A stretch of 35,872 bases of DNA from Eubacterium sp. (GCA_030524435.1 JAUNGS010000019.1:1-35872); one strand, 5' to 3'. Shown: positions 1 through 8,785, numbered from the stretch's first letter. Translations and numbers: made by a program. The notes: generated by a model from the sequence alone, not told the origin.

Positions 1-216
1 GCTTCCATATCTGCTCCCGGCTCATCTGTCGATGAAATGCTTCGTGCATGGATGGAACAAACTGACAAATTGGAAAACGATGAAATCAGCAAGGAAGAAT
101 ATGATGAATGGAGATATAAGTACCCGGAACTTGATACTTACCAGAAACATGCCAAGGTACCATCTCAGGAATTGAGTGATTACCTCGTAAAAGAATTGAC
201 TAAAAAAGAAAAATAA
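1..216 (+). CDS. C-terminal part of an unidentified protein, possibly from a mobile element
   Basis: An open frame runs from the window edge to TAA at 214-216, giving 71 residues. The tail is very charged and ends in a lysine/glutamate-rich helix (…ELTKKEK). A central stretch contains EISKEEYDEWRYKYPELD, followed by KVPSQELSDYL. I do not recognise the family. The start lies outside the window. Base use is clearly more AT-rich than in the genes that follow, and the gene ends about 190 bases from the 3' end of guaA, a known integration site for Tn916/Tn5801-like and other elements. I therefore infer that it belongs to an integrated element. The frame and stop are seen directly; the origin is inference. 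Confidence 0.6.
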   Translation, partial: ASISAPGSSVDEMLRAWMEQTDKLENDEISKEEYDEWRYKYPELDTYQKHAKVPSQELSDYLVKELTKKEK

Positions 217-225
217 GGAAAAAGA

Positions 226-277
226 AAACCTTACCGATATTCAGTTTTTTACTTCTGAAAATCAGTAAGGTTTCTTT
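226..277 (+). terminator. Rho-independent terminator of the left-edge gene
   Basis: The arms AAACCTTAC (226-234) and GTAAGGTTT (265-273) are perfect inverted repeats. A T-rich stretch follows, ten bases after the stop codon of the partial gene. Confidence 0.6.
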
Positions 278-300
278 ATATACGTTATGAAATAAAATTT

Positions 301-345
301 TTATTCGCCGAATAACCTCAAAATGTTGCCATTTTGTTGCCAGAT
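301..345. repeat. Short palindrome and tandem TGTTGCC repeats near the guaA 3' end
   Basis: TTATTCGCCGAATAA (301-315) is a near-perfect palindrome. TGTTGCC occurs twice in direct orientation (324-330 and 335-341). Spaced direct repeats of this size near an element end resemble arm-type integrase binding sites, but no integrase is visible here. The rest of 278-401 is AT-rich and holds no recognisable gene. Confidence 0.3.
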
Positions 346-401
346 ACTAAGCAAATTTGTTTGAAACCCGCATAAATAATGGCTTTGTCAAATTGTGTGG
401 A

Positions 402-1937
402 TTATTCATACTCAATCGTTGACGGTGGCTTGCTCGTCACATCGTACACAATACGGTTGACGTGGGGCACCTCGTTGACGATTCTGGTGGAGATACTTTC
501 CATGACGTCGAAGGGGATTCTGGCCCAGTCGGAGGTCATGCCGTCCACGGAGGTGACGGCTCTGAGGCCGATGGTGTAGTCGTAGGTTCTCTCATCACCC
601 ATGACGCCGACGCTGCGGTTTCCGGGCAGCACAGCAAAGTACTGCCAGATCTCCTTGTCTAGGCCAGCTCTGGCAATTTCATCTCTGAAAACGTAGTCTG
701 CCTCCCTGAGGATATCCAGCTTGTCCTTGGTGACCTCGCCCATGACGCGGATGGCCAGGCCTGGTCCCGGGAAGGGCTGACGCCAAACCAGATCGTGGTC
801 CAGTCCCAGCTCCTCGCCCAGCTCCCGCACCTCGTCCTTAAACAGGTTGCGCAGGGGCTCGATGAGCTCGAATTTTACGTCCTCGGGCAGACCGCCGACG
901 TTGTGGTGGCTTTTGATGACCGCCGCATTTTTCGTGCCGCTTTCGATAACGTCGGGGTAAATGGTGCCCTGGAGCAAAAATTCCATATCGTCCAGCTTGC
1001 CGGACTCTTCCTCAAAGACGCGGATAAATTCCTCGCCGATGATCTTGCGCTTTCTCTCGGGATCGGTTACCCCGGCCAGCTTGCCTAAGAAACGATCCTC
1101 ACAGTTGGCGCGGATAAAGTTCATTTTGAAGCGATTCTTGAAGATTTCCTCAACCTGATCTCCTTCATCCTTGCGCAGAAGGCCGTGATCCACAAAGATA
1201 CAGGTCAGCTGATCGCCGATGGCTCGGTGTACCAGGGTAGAGGCCACCGAGGAATCGACGCCGCCGCTGAGGGCGCAGAGGACCTTGCGGTCTCCCACCT
1301 TGGCCTTGATGGCCGCCACCTGCTCCTCGATGAAGTTTTCCATGGTCCAGAGTCCCTGGCAGTGACAAACATCGTAAATAAAGTTTCTCAGCAGCTCCTT
1401 GCCGTACTGGCTGTGCTCTACCTCGGGATGGAACTGCACTGCGTAGAGGCGCTTTTGGGCGTTTTCCATGGCCGCCACCGGGCAGGTTTCGGTCACGGCG
1501 GTGATCTCAAAGCCCTCGGGGACCTGGGCAATGTAGTTGGTGTGGCTCATCCAGCAAACCGAGCCGTCGGCCACATCCTTAAACAGGACGCTGTCCTTTT
1601 TGATATCCAGCGCTTTTTTGCCGTATTCGCGGATGTCCGCAGAGTCCGTAAGGCCCCCCAGCTGCTGGGCCATGAGCTGGGCGCCGTAGCAAATTCCCAG
1701 CATGGGAATCCCCAGCTCGTAAATTCTGGGGTCACATTTGGGCGCCCCCTCTTCGTGGACACTGGAGGGACCGCCGGTGAAGATAATCCCCTTGGGGGCA
1801 ATCTCCTGAATCCGCTCCACGCTGACATCGTAGGGCAGAACCTCGGAGTACACCTTGGCCTCGCGCACACGCCGGGCAATCAGCTGGTTGTACTGCGCGC
1901 CAAAGTCGATGATTACAATGGTTTCCTGATTTCGCAT
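402..1937 (-). CDS. guaA: GMP synthase (glutamine-hydrolysing)
   Basis: Converts XMP to GMP using ATP and glutamine-derived ammonia, the last step of guanylate synthesis in the cytosol. The 511 residues are full length for the two-domain enzyme. The N-terminal class I amidotransferase has the nucleophile loop GICYGAQ (Cys83) and the His170/Glu172 pair in FHPEVEHS. The ATP pyrophosphatase domain has the P-loop SGGVDSS at about 224-230, and the C-terminal dimerisation domain ends in STIEYE. An AGGAG ribosome site (revcomp 1943-1948) precedes the ATG. The gene seems to be monocistronic with its own promoter. Its 3' end (GAGTATGAATAA) is close to the GAGTGGGAATA site used by Tn5801-like elements. 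Confidence 0.97.
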   Translation of the reverse strand: MRNQETIVIIDFGAQYNQLIARRVREAKVYSEVLPYDVSVERIQEIAPKGIIFTGGPSSVHEEGAPKCDPRIYELGIPMLGICYGAQLMAQQLGGLTDSADIREYGKKALDIKKDSVLFKDVADGSVCWMSHTNYIAQVPEGFEITAVTETCPVAAMENAQKRLYAVQFHPEVEHSQYGKELLRNFIYDVCHCQGLWTMENFIEEQVAAIKAKVGDRKVLCALSGGVDSSVASTLVHRAIGDQLTCIFVDHGLLRKDEGDQVEEIFKNRFKMNFIRANCEDRFLGKLAGVTDPERKRKIIGEEFIRVFEEESGKLDDMEFLLQGTIYPDVIESGTKNAAVIKSHHNVGGLPEDVKFELIEPLRNLFKDEVRELGEELGLDHDLVWRQPFPGPGLAIRVMGEVTKDKLDILREADYVFRDEIARAGLDKEIWQYFAVLPGNRSVGVMGDERTYDYTIGLRAVTSVDGMTSDWARIPFDVMESISTRIVNEVPHVNRIVYDVTSKPPSTIEYE

Positions 1938-1965
1938 ATTATCTCCTTGAATAATTATGAATAAT

Positions 1966-1994
1966 AACTTAAATCATAAAATGCGTTCTGTCAA
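1966..1994 (-). promoter_or_regulatory. Sigma-A type promoter of guaA
   Basis: On the minus strand TTGACA (1989-1994) is followed after 17 bases by TAAGTT (1966-1971), about 30 bases before the guaA start codon. The -35 box is perfect and the -10 is weak. The leader is too short for a purine riboswitch. Confidence 0.55.
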
Positions 1995-2000
1995 GTTTTT

Positions 2001-2023
2001 TATACAGATTCCTTGCCTGTATA
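2001..2023. promoter_or_regulatory. Inverted repeat immediately upstream of the guaA promoter
   Basis: TATACAG (2001-2007) and CTGTATA (2017-2023) form a perfect 7-base inverted repeat with a 9-base centre. It lies just upstream of the -35 box and downstream of lpd. No T-run follows on the minus strand, so it looks more like a protein-binding operator than a terminator. Confidence 0.35.
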
Positions 2024-2060
2024 CGCATTTTTGCTTTCCCCAATAGTTTCAGGCGGCAGC

Positions 2061-3467
2061 CTATTTTTTAGGTAAATGAATGGCCTTGTCACAGACATCC
2101 AGGGCTGCCTCGCAGAGGGCCTCGGATACCGTGGGGTGGGGATAGATGATTCTGCACATATCCTGCACCGTCCCCTCGAGCATCATGACGGTCTCTGCCT
2201 GGGCAATGAGCTCTGTGGCCCCAGGGCCTGCCACGTGAACCCCGAGGATCTCGCCGTATTTGCCCTCGCTGATAATTTTCACAAAGCCTTGGCTTTCATC
2301 TCGAATCACAGCTCTGCCGCTGGCGCTCATGGGGAAATGCCCAATTTTGATATCGTCGTAGAGCTCCCGGGCTCTCTCCTCGGTCATTCCCACCGAGGCC
2401 ACCTCCGGCAGGGTGTAGACACAGCAGGGGATCAGGCGGTAATCCATTTTTTTCGGCTTAGCGCCGAAAATATTGTCAACGGCCCGCTCCGCCATGGCCG
2501 CTGCACCATGAGCTAAATGGGATTTTGCCGTGACGTCGCCGATGGCGTAAACGTCCTTGAAGGAGGTTTCCAGATAGTCGTTGACCTCTACCCAGCCCCG
2601 GTCTTTGTCGAGGTTCAGGCCCTCTAAACCCTTGAAGTTGGCACAGCGCCCCGTGGCCAAAAGCACATCGGTGCAATTGAAGCTTCTGGTCTGATCCTCA
2701 TTTTTTACCGAGACCTCTAAATGATAGCTGCCGATGGAATCCCTGTAAATGTCCTTGACGTTTGCGTTGTAGACAATGCTAACCCCATTTTTCAAAAGGC
2801 TTTCCTCCACGCACTTGGTGCCCTCGTGGTCGAAGCCGTTGATCAGGGTTCCGCTGTTTTGGAGCATGGTGACCTTTGCGCCGAAGACGCTGAAGATGGT
2901 GGCGAACTCACAGCCCACCACGCCGCCGCCGACAATGACCAGCTCCTTGGGCACGTAGGTCAGCTGCAGCGCCGTCTTGTTGGTCAGAATCCCGTCGATT
3001 TTTCTAAACTGGGGCGGAATCACCGGCTTGGAGCCCGTGGCCGCTATGAGCTTCTCCCAACTCAGCACCACGCCGCCGTCCTCGGTGGAGATCCGCACGG
3101 TTTTATCGGGGAATACCCGGCCTGCGCCGCTGTACACGTCGATGTTGTTGCTCTTTAACAGCAGGCGAATCCCGCCGGCCAGCCTTTTTACCTTGCGGTC
3201 CTTATCCTTCATCATCTGGGCCATGTCGATGGCAGGCGCCCCGAGGTGAATCCCCCGGCTTACAGCCTGGCCGCAGCACTTGATGATCTTTGCATTTTGC
3301 AGCAAATACTTTGTGGGGATGCACCCCATATTCAGGCAGGTTCCCCCGAGGCCTTCCTCCTCGATCAAGGCAACCCGTTTTCCCAGCTGGGCTGCGCGGA
3401 TGGCGGCGGTGTAGCCGCCGAAGCCTCCGCCCAGCACCACAAGCTCATAATTCTTTGTCTTCATCAT
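2061..3467 (-). CDS. lpd: Dihydrolipoyl dehydrogenase (E3)
   Basis: A flavoprotein that reoxidises the dihydrolipoyl arm of a 2-oxoacid or acetoin dehydrogenase complex with NAD+. The N terminus has an FAD-binding GGGFGG motif and the redox-active disulfide in GGTCLNMGCIPTK. A second NAD-binding GGGVVGCEFA motif and the C-terminal catalytic His-Glu in HPTVSEALCEAA are also present. The open frame reaches to 3485, but an AAAGGTGG ribosome site lies six bases before the ATG at 3467, giving 468 residues, usual for the family. It has no lipoyl domain of its own. It is the last gene of the E1-E2-E3 operon, 33 bases after E2. Confidence 0.95.
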   Translation of the reverse strand: MMKTKNYELVVLGGGFGGYTAAIRAAQLGKRVALIEEEGLGGTCLNMGCIPTKYLLQNAKIIKCCGQAVSRGIHLGAPAIDMAQMMKDKDRKVKRLAGGIRLLLKSNNIDVYSGAGRVFPDKTVRISTEDGGVVLSWEKLIAATGSKPVIPPQFRKIDGILTNKTALQLTYVPKELVIVGGGVVGCEFATIFSVFGAKVTMLQNSGTLINGFDHEGTKCVEESLLKNGVSIVYNANVKDIYRDSIGSYHLEVSVKNEDQTRSFNCTDVLLATGRCANFKGLEGLNLDKDRGWVEVNDYLETSFKDVYAIGDVTAKSHLAHGAAAMAERAVDNIFGAKPKKMDYRLIPCCVYTLPEVASVGMTEERARELYDDIKIGHFPMSASGRAVIRDESQGFVKIISEGKYGEILGVHVAGPGATELIAQAETVMMLEGTVQDMCRIIYPHPTVSEALCEAALDVCDKAIHLPKK

Positions 3468-3500
3468 TTTCGCCACCTTTAACATTTAATCCTTGGATTT

Positions 3501-5168
3501 TTAAAACAACAGCAGGGTCGGATTTTCCATGGATTCCTTGACGGTCTGGAGGAATTTCGCCCCCGCCATCCCGTCGGCCACCCGGTGATCCAGATTCAGG
3601 CTCACCCGCATCACAGAGCGGGGCACAATCTCGCCCTTGACGACCCTGGCCCGTTCCACCACCTCGCCGACGCTCAAAATGGCGCTGTTGGGCTGGTTGA
3701 TAATGGCCGAAAATTCCAAAATGCCGTACATGCCCAGATTGGTCACGGTAAAGGTGCTGCCGGTAAAATCGTCGGCGGTCAGCTTCTTGGCCTTGACCTG
3801 CTTGAGCAGGGCACTGCGCTTTTCAACCATCTCGGAGAAGGAGGCCTGGTGGGTAGCATCCATAACGGGCACCACCAGACCGTCGTCCATCCCTACGGCC
3901 AGGCCGAGGTTGACGTAGTCGTGGAGGACAATGGCGCCGTCCTCATAGCTGCAGTTGATGTAGGGATGCTCCATTAGGGCCTGGGACACCGACACCATCA
4001 GGAAATCTGTGTAGGTGCAGCGGCAGCCCGTTTCCCGTTCCACCTTTTTGCCGATTTTTTTGCGCAGCTCCTTGACCTCGGTCATGTCGATCTCCGTGGT
4101 CAGGGTGATCACTGCGTTTTCCAGATTGCTTTTGACCATGCGCTCGGCAATGATTTTTCGCTTGGGCGACACGGCCTCGTAAACCTCAGCGCCGGCTTTT
4201 TCTAAGGTCTCTTCCCCGGCGGACTTCACCTTTTCCGCTCTGGGGACAGGTTTTTGAGCTGCCTTGGGGGCTTTGGCCCCTGCCTGAGCCTTTTCTGGGG
4301 CTTTTTCATCTGCCTTGGCCTCTTCTCTGGCCTTGAGGGCCACAAGAACGTCCTCCTTGAGGATTTTTCCGTCGGGACCGCTGCCCACGACCTCTGTGAG
4401 ATCAACGCCCTCGACAGCGGCAATTTTAGCCGCCAGGGGAGAAACCAGACCAGAGCCCTCCTGAGCTGCGGGCTCGGCCTTGGTGGTGTCCTCGGAATCC
4501 TTGGGCTTGGCGTCGACGCCAAGCTCTGCCTCCAGCTCGTCCATGCCGGCCACCAGATCCGCCAAGGGTTTGTCCAGCACATCCGCAAGGCCATGGTTTG
4601 CCTCGACGCCCTGGGCATCATTCCCGGAGCCTTCAAAAACCCGCTGCTGGGGAATTTCTGTCTTCTGTACGATCTTCGGTGTATTCAACGCTTTCTCCAC
4701 ATCCTCTACCTGTATTCTTCCCTTGGGGCCGCTGCCTGTAATCTGATTTAACGCCAGACCGTGCTCCGCCGCCAGACGTCTGGCCGCCGGCGTGGCCCGA
4801 ATGGCTTCCCTGCCTCCGGGAAAATCGACACGTCCGCCGCTTCGCAAAGCCTTCAGCGCCGCGCGGTCCTTATCGGTAACCAGCTGGGCATCCCCAGACG
4901 CCGCTCTTGCCGGTGCCGCCACCAGCTCACCGACCTCGCCCAGGGCGCCAATCACGGTAAACACCGGCAGCTCTGCGCCGGTGTCGTAATATTTTTTAAG
5001 CAGGACGCCGGAGGTCTCGGCCTCCACCTCCATATTGACCTTGTCCGTCATGAGTTCAAACAGGGGCTCTCCCTTGACCACGGTGTCCCCTTCGTTTTTA
5101 TACCACTTCATGATGGTGCCCGTCTGCATGTCCATGCCAAGCTTTGGTAAAATAATATCTGATGCCAT
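3501..5168 (-). CDS. acoC: Dihydrolipoamide acyltransferase (E2) of an acetoin/2-oxoacid dehydrogenase complex
   Basis: Core acyltransferase that passes the acyl group from lipoate to CoA. Domains in order: a lipoyl domain (1-80, lipoyl Lys43 in TDKVN), a first peripheral-subunit-binding domain (about 125-161), a long Ala/Glu/Lys linker, a second such domain (about 243-279), a Lys/Ala/Pro linker to about 330, and the catalytic domain (331-555) with the active site DHRVAD (His528, Asp532). Two E3-binding domains behind a single lipoyl domain is unusual, since most bacterial E2 proteins have one. GGAAGG precedes the ATG. Substrate is inferred from the operon and E1 sequences; pyruvate is the main alternative, so the symbol is tentative. 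Confidence 0.9.
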   Translation of the reverse strand: MASDIILPKLGMDMQTGTIMKWYKNEGDTVVKGEPLFELMTDKVNMEVEAETSGVLLKKYYDTGAELPVFTVIGALGEVGELVAAPARAASGDAQLVTDKDRAALKALRSGGRVDFPGGREAIRATPAARRLAAEHGLALNQITGSGPKGRIQVEDVEKALNTPKIVQKTEIPQQRVFEGSGNDAQGVEANHGLADVLDKPLADLVAGMDELEAELGVDAKPKDSEDTTKAEPAAQEGSGLVSPLAAKIAAVEGVDLTEVVGSGPDGKILKEDVLVALKAREEAKADEKAPEKAQAGAKAPKAAQKPVPRAEKVKSAGEETLEKAGAEVYEAVSPKRKIIAERMVKSNLENAVITLTTEIDMTEVKELRKKIGKKVERETGCRCTYTDFLMVSVSQALMEHPYINCSYEDGAIVLHDYVNLGLAVGMDDGLVVPVMDATHQASFSEMVEKRSALLKQVKAKKLTADDFTGSTFTVTNLGMYGILEFSAIINQPNSAILSVGEVVERARVVKGEIVPRSVMRVSLNLDHRVADGMAGAKFLQTVKESMENPTLLLF

Positions 5169-5184
5169 AGTATTCCTTCCTTTG

Positions 5185-6171
5185 CTATTCTGTCATCTGA
5201 TAAACCGCGTCGATGATATCCTCGATCTGGGGAACCACCGCCGCCTCCAAATGGCGATTGTAGGGAATCGGCACGTCCAGACCGCCCAGACGCACGATGG
5301 GCGCATCCAGGTAATCGAAGCACTCTCCCTCGGCAATTTTTGCGGAAATCTCTGCGCCGATGCCGCCGGTGCGCACCGCCTCGTGGGCGATGATCAGCCG
5401 ACCGGTTTTCTTAACCGACGCCTCGATGGGCGCCATGTCCATGGGGTAAAGGGTCATGGGATTGACAATCTCCACCTCGATGCCCTCGGAGGACAATTTT
5501 TCCGCCGCCTCCATGGCCTTGACCAGCAGGGTTCCCCAAGCCACGATGGTGACGTCGCGCCCCTCCCGCTCGACGTAGCTCTTTTCCAGGGGGATGATAT
5601 AGTCCTCACTGACGGGCACGCCGCCCTTCATCTTGTACAAAAGCTTGTGCTCGATGAAGCAGACGGGGTTGTCGTCCCGGATGGCGGCCTTCAAAAGTCC
5701 CTTGGCCTGGGCCGGGGTCGAGGGGGTGACCACCTTAAGGCCCGGCACGCTGCAGAGCCAGGCTTCCAAGGACTGGCAGTGCTGAGCCGCCGCACCGGTG
5801 CCGGAGCCCGAGGGCAGGCGCACCACCATGGGCACCCTGACCTCGCCGCCGAACATGTACCTGAGCTTGGCCGCCTGGTTGACCAGGGAGTCCATGCCGA
5901 AGGCGATAAAATCCATAAACATCATCTCACAGATGGGTCTGAGACCCGTGGCCGCCGCACCGGCCGCCGTGCCCACGATGACCGATTCGGAGATGGGGGT
6001 GTCCATCACCCTGCTCTCGCCGAATTCGTCGATCATGCCCACGGAGACGCCGAAGCCGCCGCCGTAAACACCGATATCTTCGCCCAGAAACACGACGTTT
6101 TCATCTCTGCGCATTTCCTCGGTCATGGCAAGGCGCACGGCCTCGCGGTATGTCATTTCTTTAATTTCCAT
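5185..6171 (-). CDS. acoB: Thiamine-diphosphate dehydrogenase E1 component, beta subunit
   Basis: Beta half of the heterotetrameric E1 that decarboxylates or cleaves the substrate on thiamine diphosphate and acylates the E2 lipoyl arm. It shows the TPP-facing [15 protein letters not shown] segment, the QSLEAWL loop and a C-terminal transketolase-type domain (VAWGTLL…). Its 328 residues are normal for the family. The frame extends two codons upstream to a GTG at 6177, but GGGAG is better spaced for the ATG at 6171. The gene sits 15 bases after the alpha subunit and 16 before E2. No sigma-54 activator AcoR lies in the window, so an acetoin rather than pyruvate role is inference. Confidence 0.93.
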   Translation of the reverse strand: MEIKEMTYREAVRLAMTEEMRRDENVVFLGEDIGVYGGGFGVSVGMIDEFGESRVMDTPISESVIVGTAAGAAATGLRPICEMMFMDFIAFGMDSLVNQAAKLRYMFGGEVRVPMVVRLPSGSGTGAAAQHCQSLEAWLCSVPGLKVVTPSTPAQAKGLLKAAIRDDNPVCFIEHKLLYKMKGGVPVSEDYIIPLEKSYVEREGRDVTIVAWGTLLVKAMEAAEKLSSEGIEVEIVNPMTLYPMDMAPIEASVKKTGRLIIAHEAVRTGGIGAEISAKIAEGECFDYLDAPIVRLGGLDVPIPYNRHLEAAVVPQIEDIIDAVYQMTE

Positions 6172-6186
6172 AGCCACTGCTCCCTT

Positions 6187-7149
6187 CTAGGCGTAAACAT
6201 CTTCAAGAACCGCAGTGATGGGCGGTTCCGGGCTGCTCTCGGCAAAGGCCACCGCATCCTCGATGCTCTGGTAGGCCCTTGATTTCAGGGCCTCCATTTC
6301 CTCTGCCGACATCTGTCCACTGTTTGAGAGGTAGTTTTCAAATTTTAAAATGGGATCCTTCTTTTTCCAGGACTCTACCTCCGCCTTGGTTCTGTAAACC
6401 TGGGCGTCGCTTTTGGAATGGCCGTTGTAGCGGTAGGTTTTGGATTCCAAAAGCACCGGCCCCTTGCCGGCTCTGGCGTACTGCAGCGATTTCCAGGTGA
6501 TTTTATAAACCTCTAAAATATCGTTTCCGTCGATGGTGATGCCGGGGATGCCGTAGGCCGCCGCCCGATCCGAAATATTCTCGATATTCATATGCTTCTC
6601 GATGGGCGTGGACATGCCGTAAAGATTGTTCTCCACAAAAAAGACCACCGGCAGCTTCCACACCGAGGCCAGGTTTAGGGCCTCGTGGAAATTGCCCTCG
6701 TTGGTGGAGCCGTCGCCGGCAAAGCAGAGCACCACCTTGCCGGTGTTTCTGTACTTCTGGGTTAGGGCTGCCCCGCAGGACAGGGGGTAGCCGCCGCCCA
6801 CAACGCCGTTGGCGCCGATATTGCCGGCCTTGATGTCGGCGATGTGCATGGAGCCGCCCTTGCCGCCGCAGTAGCCCGTGGCCTTTCCCAAAAATTCTGC
6901 CATCATGCGGTTGACGTCCAGGCCAAAGCCGATAGCCTGGGCGTGGCCCCTGTGGGTTAGGGAGACCAGATCTCCCTTCTCCAGGGCCAGACCTGCGCCC
7001 ACCGCCGAGGCCTCCTGCCCCATGGCCAGATGGGTCGTCCCGTGGACCAAGCCCCGGGAGAAAAGCCAGGCCACCTTTTCCTCAAAGAACCGGGCCTGGT
7101 TCATTCTATAGTACATTTTTTCTAAAAGTTCTCTTGTTACTTCCATCAT
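6187..7149 (-). CDS. acoA: Thiamine-diphosphate dehydrogenase E1 component, alpha subunit
   Basis: Alpha half of E1. The thiamine-diphosphate motif runs from GDG (145-147) to ENN (173-175), with the usual spacing of about 30 residues. At 320 residues with little N-terminal extension, it resembles the acetoin dehydrogenase group more than long Gram-positive PdhA proteins. GGAGG lies seven bases before the first of two adjacent ATGs. It is the first gene of the acoA-acoB-acoC-lpd operon. A TATAAT box (7222-7227) and a GGGGC/GCCCC hairpin followed by TTTT lie upstream. In anaerobes this complex lets acetoin or pyruvate feed acetyl-CoA and NADH; which substrate is used cannot be told from sequence alone. 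Confidence 0.93.
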   Translation of the reverse strand: MMEVTRELLEKMYYRMNQARFFEEKVAWLFSRGLVHGTTHLAMGQEASAVGAGLALEKGDLVSLTHRGHAQAIGFGLDVNRMMAEFLGKATGYCGGKGGSMHIADIKAGNIGANGVVGGGYPLSCGAALTQKYRNTGKVVLCFAGDGSTNEGNFHEALNLASVWKLPVVFFVENNLYGMSTPIEKHMNIENISDRAAAYGIPGITIDGNDILEVYKITWKSLQYARAGKGPVLLESKTYRYNGHSKSDAQVYRTKAEVESWKKKDPILKFENYLSNSGQMSAEEMEALKSRAYQSIEDAVAFAESSPEPPITAVLEDVYA

Positions 7150-7180
7150 CGATAAGCCTCCAAATCTTTGATGTTTGTCT

Positions 7181-7299
7181 CAAAAGGGGCATAAGCCCCC
7201 AATTATTTAGATTATTGTAATATTATAGCCCTTTATGGAAAAAAAATAAAGAGAAAATCCTTTGCCCTCTCTGTAAAGACTTTTTACAAACGTAAAAAG
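7181..7299 (-). promoter_or_regulatory. Control region of the E1-E2-E3 operon
   Basis: On the minus strand, in order: an inverted repeat CTTTTTAC/GTAAAAAG (7280-7299) that could be an operator, a TATAAT -10 box (7222-7227) with a poor -35, and a hairpin GGGGC-ttat-GCCCC (7185-7199) followed by TTTT, which could act as an attenuator. No sigma-54 -24/-12 pair, usual for aco operons of bacilli, could be found. Just upstream, an imperfect GC-rich hairpin with TTTTT (about 7295-7325) may end the ispD transcript. Confidence 0.4.
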
Positions 7300-7336
7300 C
7301 GCCAGGCCATGCCGCCCAGCGCCTTCCCTTAACCCT

Positions 7337-8038
7337 TTATTGATTAATGAAAAAATCGATCATCGACTCGGCGATAATCAGATCCTCCGGCGTCGTGATC
7401 TTGATGTTGTTGTAATGTCCCAGAACGATTTTCACAGGGATCCCCAGGCGCTCCGCCAGAGAGGCGTCGTCGGTGCCCTCGAAGTCATCCTGAAGCGCCC
7501 GCTCGTAGGCCTCTAAAATCAGGGTGTAGTCGAAGGACTGGGGGGTCTGAATCTCGTAGAGGGTGGCGCGGTCCGGCGTGTGGTGTACCATGCCCCCTTC
7601 ATCCACCACCTTGATGGTGTTTTTGGCGGGCACCGCCACCACCGTGGCCCTGTGCTCCAGGGTCTCGCAGATGCTTTTGACGATGGTCTCCTCCTGGATT
7701 AAGGGCCTGGCGCCATCGTGGATCAAAACGATCTCGGCCCGGGGATTCACCTGCTTTAATCCCGCGTAAACGGACTTCTGCCGGGTGTCTCCCCCCGCCA
7801 CCAGCCGCACCTTTTTGTAGCCGTAGGGCGTCAGCACCTGTCTGTGACAGAGCTTCACCTCATCCTTGTTGACCACAAGGACAATCTCATCCACCAGGGC
7901 GCATTTTTCAAAAACGTCCAGGGTGTAGGACAAAATGGGCTTGCCCCTCAGGGTGAGGTACTGCTTGTTGATGGAGGCCTTCATCCGTCTGCCCTGACCC
8001 GCCGCGGGAATCACCACGCTGGTGTAGATTTTTTCCAT
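7337..8038 (-). CDS. ispD: 2-C-methyl-D-erythritol 4-phosphate cytidylyltransferase
   Basis: Third step of the MEP isoprenoid pathway: transfers CMP from CTP to methylerythritol phosphate. The N-terminal CTP-binding signature PAAGQGRRMKASINKQYL is nearly canonical. The family motifs HDGARPLI and TPQSF, and the C-terminal region with GTDDASLAERLG, are all present. At 233 residues it is full length and single-domain, not an IspDF fusion. It starts three bases after the tsaE stop, so the two are probably translationally coupled at the end of the yerC-alaA-pspC-tsaE-ispD operon. IspF is not in the window. Confidence 0.95.
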   Translation of the reverse strand: MEKIYTSVVIPAAGQGRRMKASINKQYLTLRGKPILSYTLDVFEKCALVDEIVLVVNKDEVKLCHRQVLTPYGYKKVRLVAGGDTRQKSVYAGLKQVNPRAEIVLIHDGARPLIQEETIVKSICETLEHRATVVAVPAKNTIKVVDEGGMVHHTPDRATLYEIQTPQSFDYTLILEAYERALQDDFEGTDDASLAERLGIPVKIVLGHYNNIKITTPEDLIIAESMIDFFINQ

Positions 8039-8041
8039 CGT

Positions 8042-8506
8042 CTACCACCCCGATTTCTCGAGGGCACAGACAATGCTGTCCTCTGCCTCAAGGCGAATCA
8101 TGCGTTCCTCGGAATCCTCCCCCAAAGCAAGGGTCAGCGTCATGGCCCTCTCAAAGGGATAGCCCTGGGCGATCTGGGGCCACTCGATGATCAGCACCGC
8201 CTCATCGTCCAGGTAATCCTCAAAGCCCATCTCGTAGAGCCCTTCCTCGTCCATCAGCCTGTAGAGGTCGAAGTGGTGCACCTTTTTGCCGCCGTCCTCG
8301 TAGGTGTTGACCAGGGTGTAGGTGGGGCTGCTGACATCATCGTCGATGCCCATGCCCGCCACGATCCCCCGGGTGATGGCTGTCTTTCCGGCGCCCATAT
8401 CCCCCAGAAGCAGGATGGTCTCATCCCCCTGAAGCACAGCGCCCAGCGCCTCGCCAAAGCTGTAGGTCTCCTGGGGACTTCGGGTTTTTACTGCGTACTC
8501 TTTCAT
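8042..8506 (-). CDS. tsaE: tRNA threonylcarbamoyladenosine biosynthesis ATPase TsaE
   Basis: Small P-loop ATPase that works with TsaB and TsaD to make the t6A modification at position 37 of ANN-decoding tRNAs. Walker A is GDMGAGKTAITRGI near residue 35. The family segments SPTYTLVNTYE, HFDLYRL and a C-terminal IIEWPQ follow in order. The length (154 residues) is typical. TsaB and TsaD, often adjacent, are not in this window. The ribosome site is weak (ACGAG), nine bases after the pspC stop, so translation probably depends on coupling. Confidence 0.93.
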   Translation of the reverse strand: MKEYAVKTRSPQETYSFGEALGAVLQGDETILLLGDMGAGKTAITRGIVAGMGIDDDVSSPTYTLVNTYEDGGKKVHHFDLYRLMDEEGLYEMGFEDYLDDEAVLIIEWPQIAQGYPFERAMTLTLALGEDSEERMIRLEAEDSIVCALEKSGW

Positions 8507-8515
8507 AAAACTCGT

Positions 8516-8785
8516 TTAATTTTCCTTTTCATCCTCGTCGAGCACCTCGTATTCCACCTCGATGACCTTGTCCTGCGCCGCATCCTTATCCTTCATCACA
8601 TTGGCCAAAACAATGTACAGCAGCACACTGATGACGCCTGCAAAAAAGGTTAAAATAAAGGGCAGCACCGGCAGAATAAAAAGCACTCTGAATATCCAGG
8701 GGGAAATGCCGAAGTACTCGCCGAGCCCCTGGCACACCCCGGCGAAGATACCGTCTTTTTTATTTTTGTACAATTTCTTTTTCAT
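8516..8785 (-). CDS. PspC-domain membrane protein
   Basis: An 89-residue protein with the PspC signature: a basic start (KKKLYKNKKDGIFAGVCQGL), the segment GEYFGISPWIFRVLF, then hydrophobic stretches at about 30-62 and an acidic C-terminal tail (VEYEVLDEDEKEN). PspC-family proteins act in membrane-stress responses in enterobacteria, but the stand-alone forms common in Firmicutes have no settled function. It lies six bases after alaA and ten before tsaE, inside the same apparent operon. Confidence 0.85.
   Translation of the reverse strand: MKKKLYKNKKDGIFAGVCQGLGEYFGISPWIFRVLFILPVLPFILTFFAGVISVLLYIVLANVMKDKDAAQDKVIEVEYEVLDEDEKEN

Noticed and set aside
1938..2060. Purine riboswitch for guaA
   Set aside because: The transcribed leader is about 30 bases; no room for an aptamer and no matching core.
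5035..6282. Long plus-strand frame of 415 codons opposite the E1 beta gene
   Set aside because: It is antisense to a clear dehydrogenase gene, has low-complexity His/Gly/Asp-rich composition typical of mirrored GC-rich codons, and no ribosome site.
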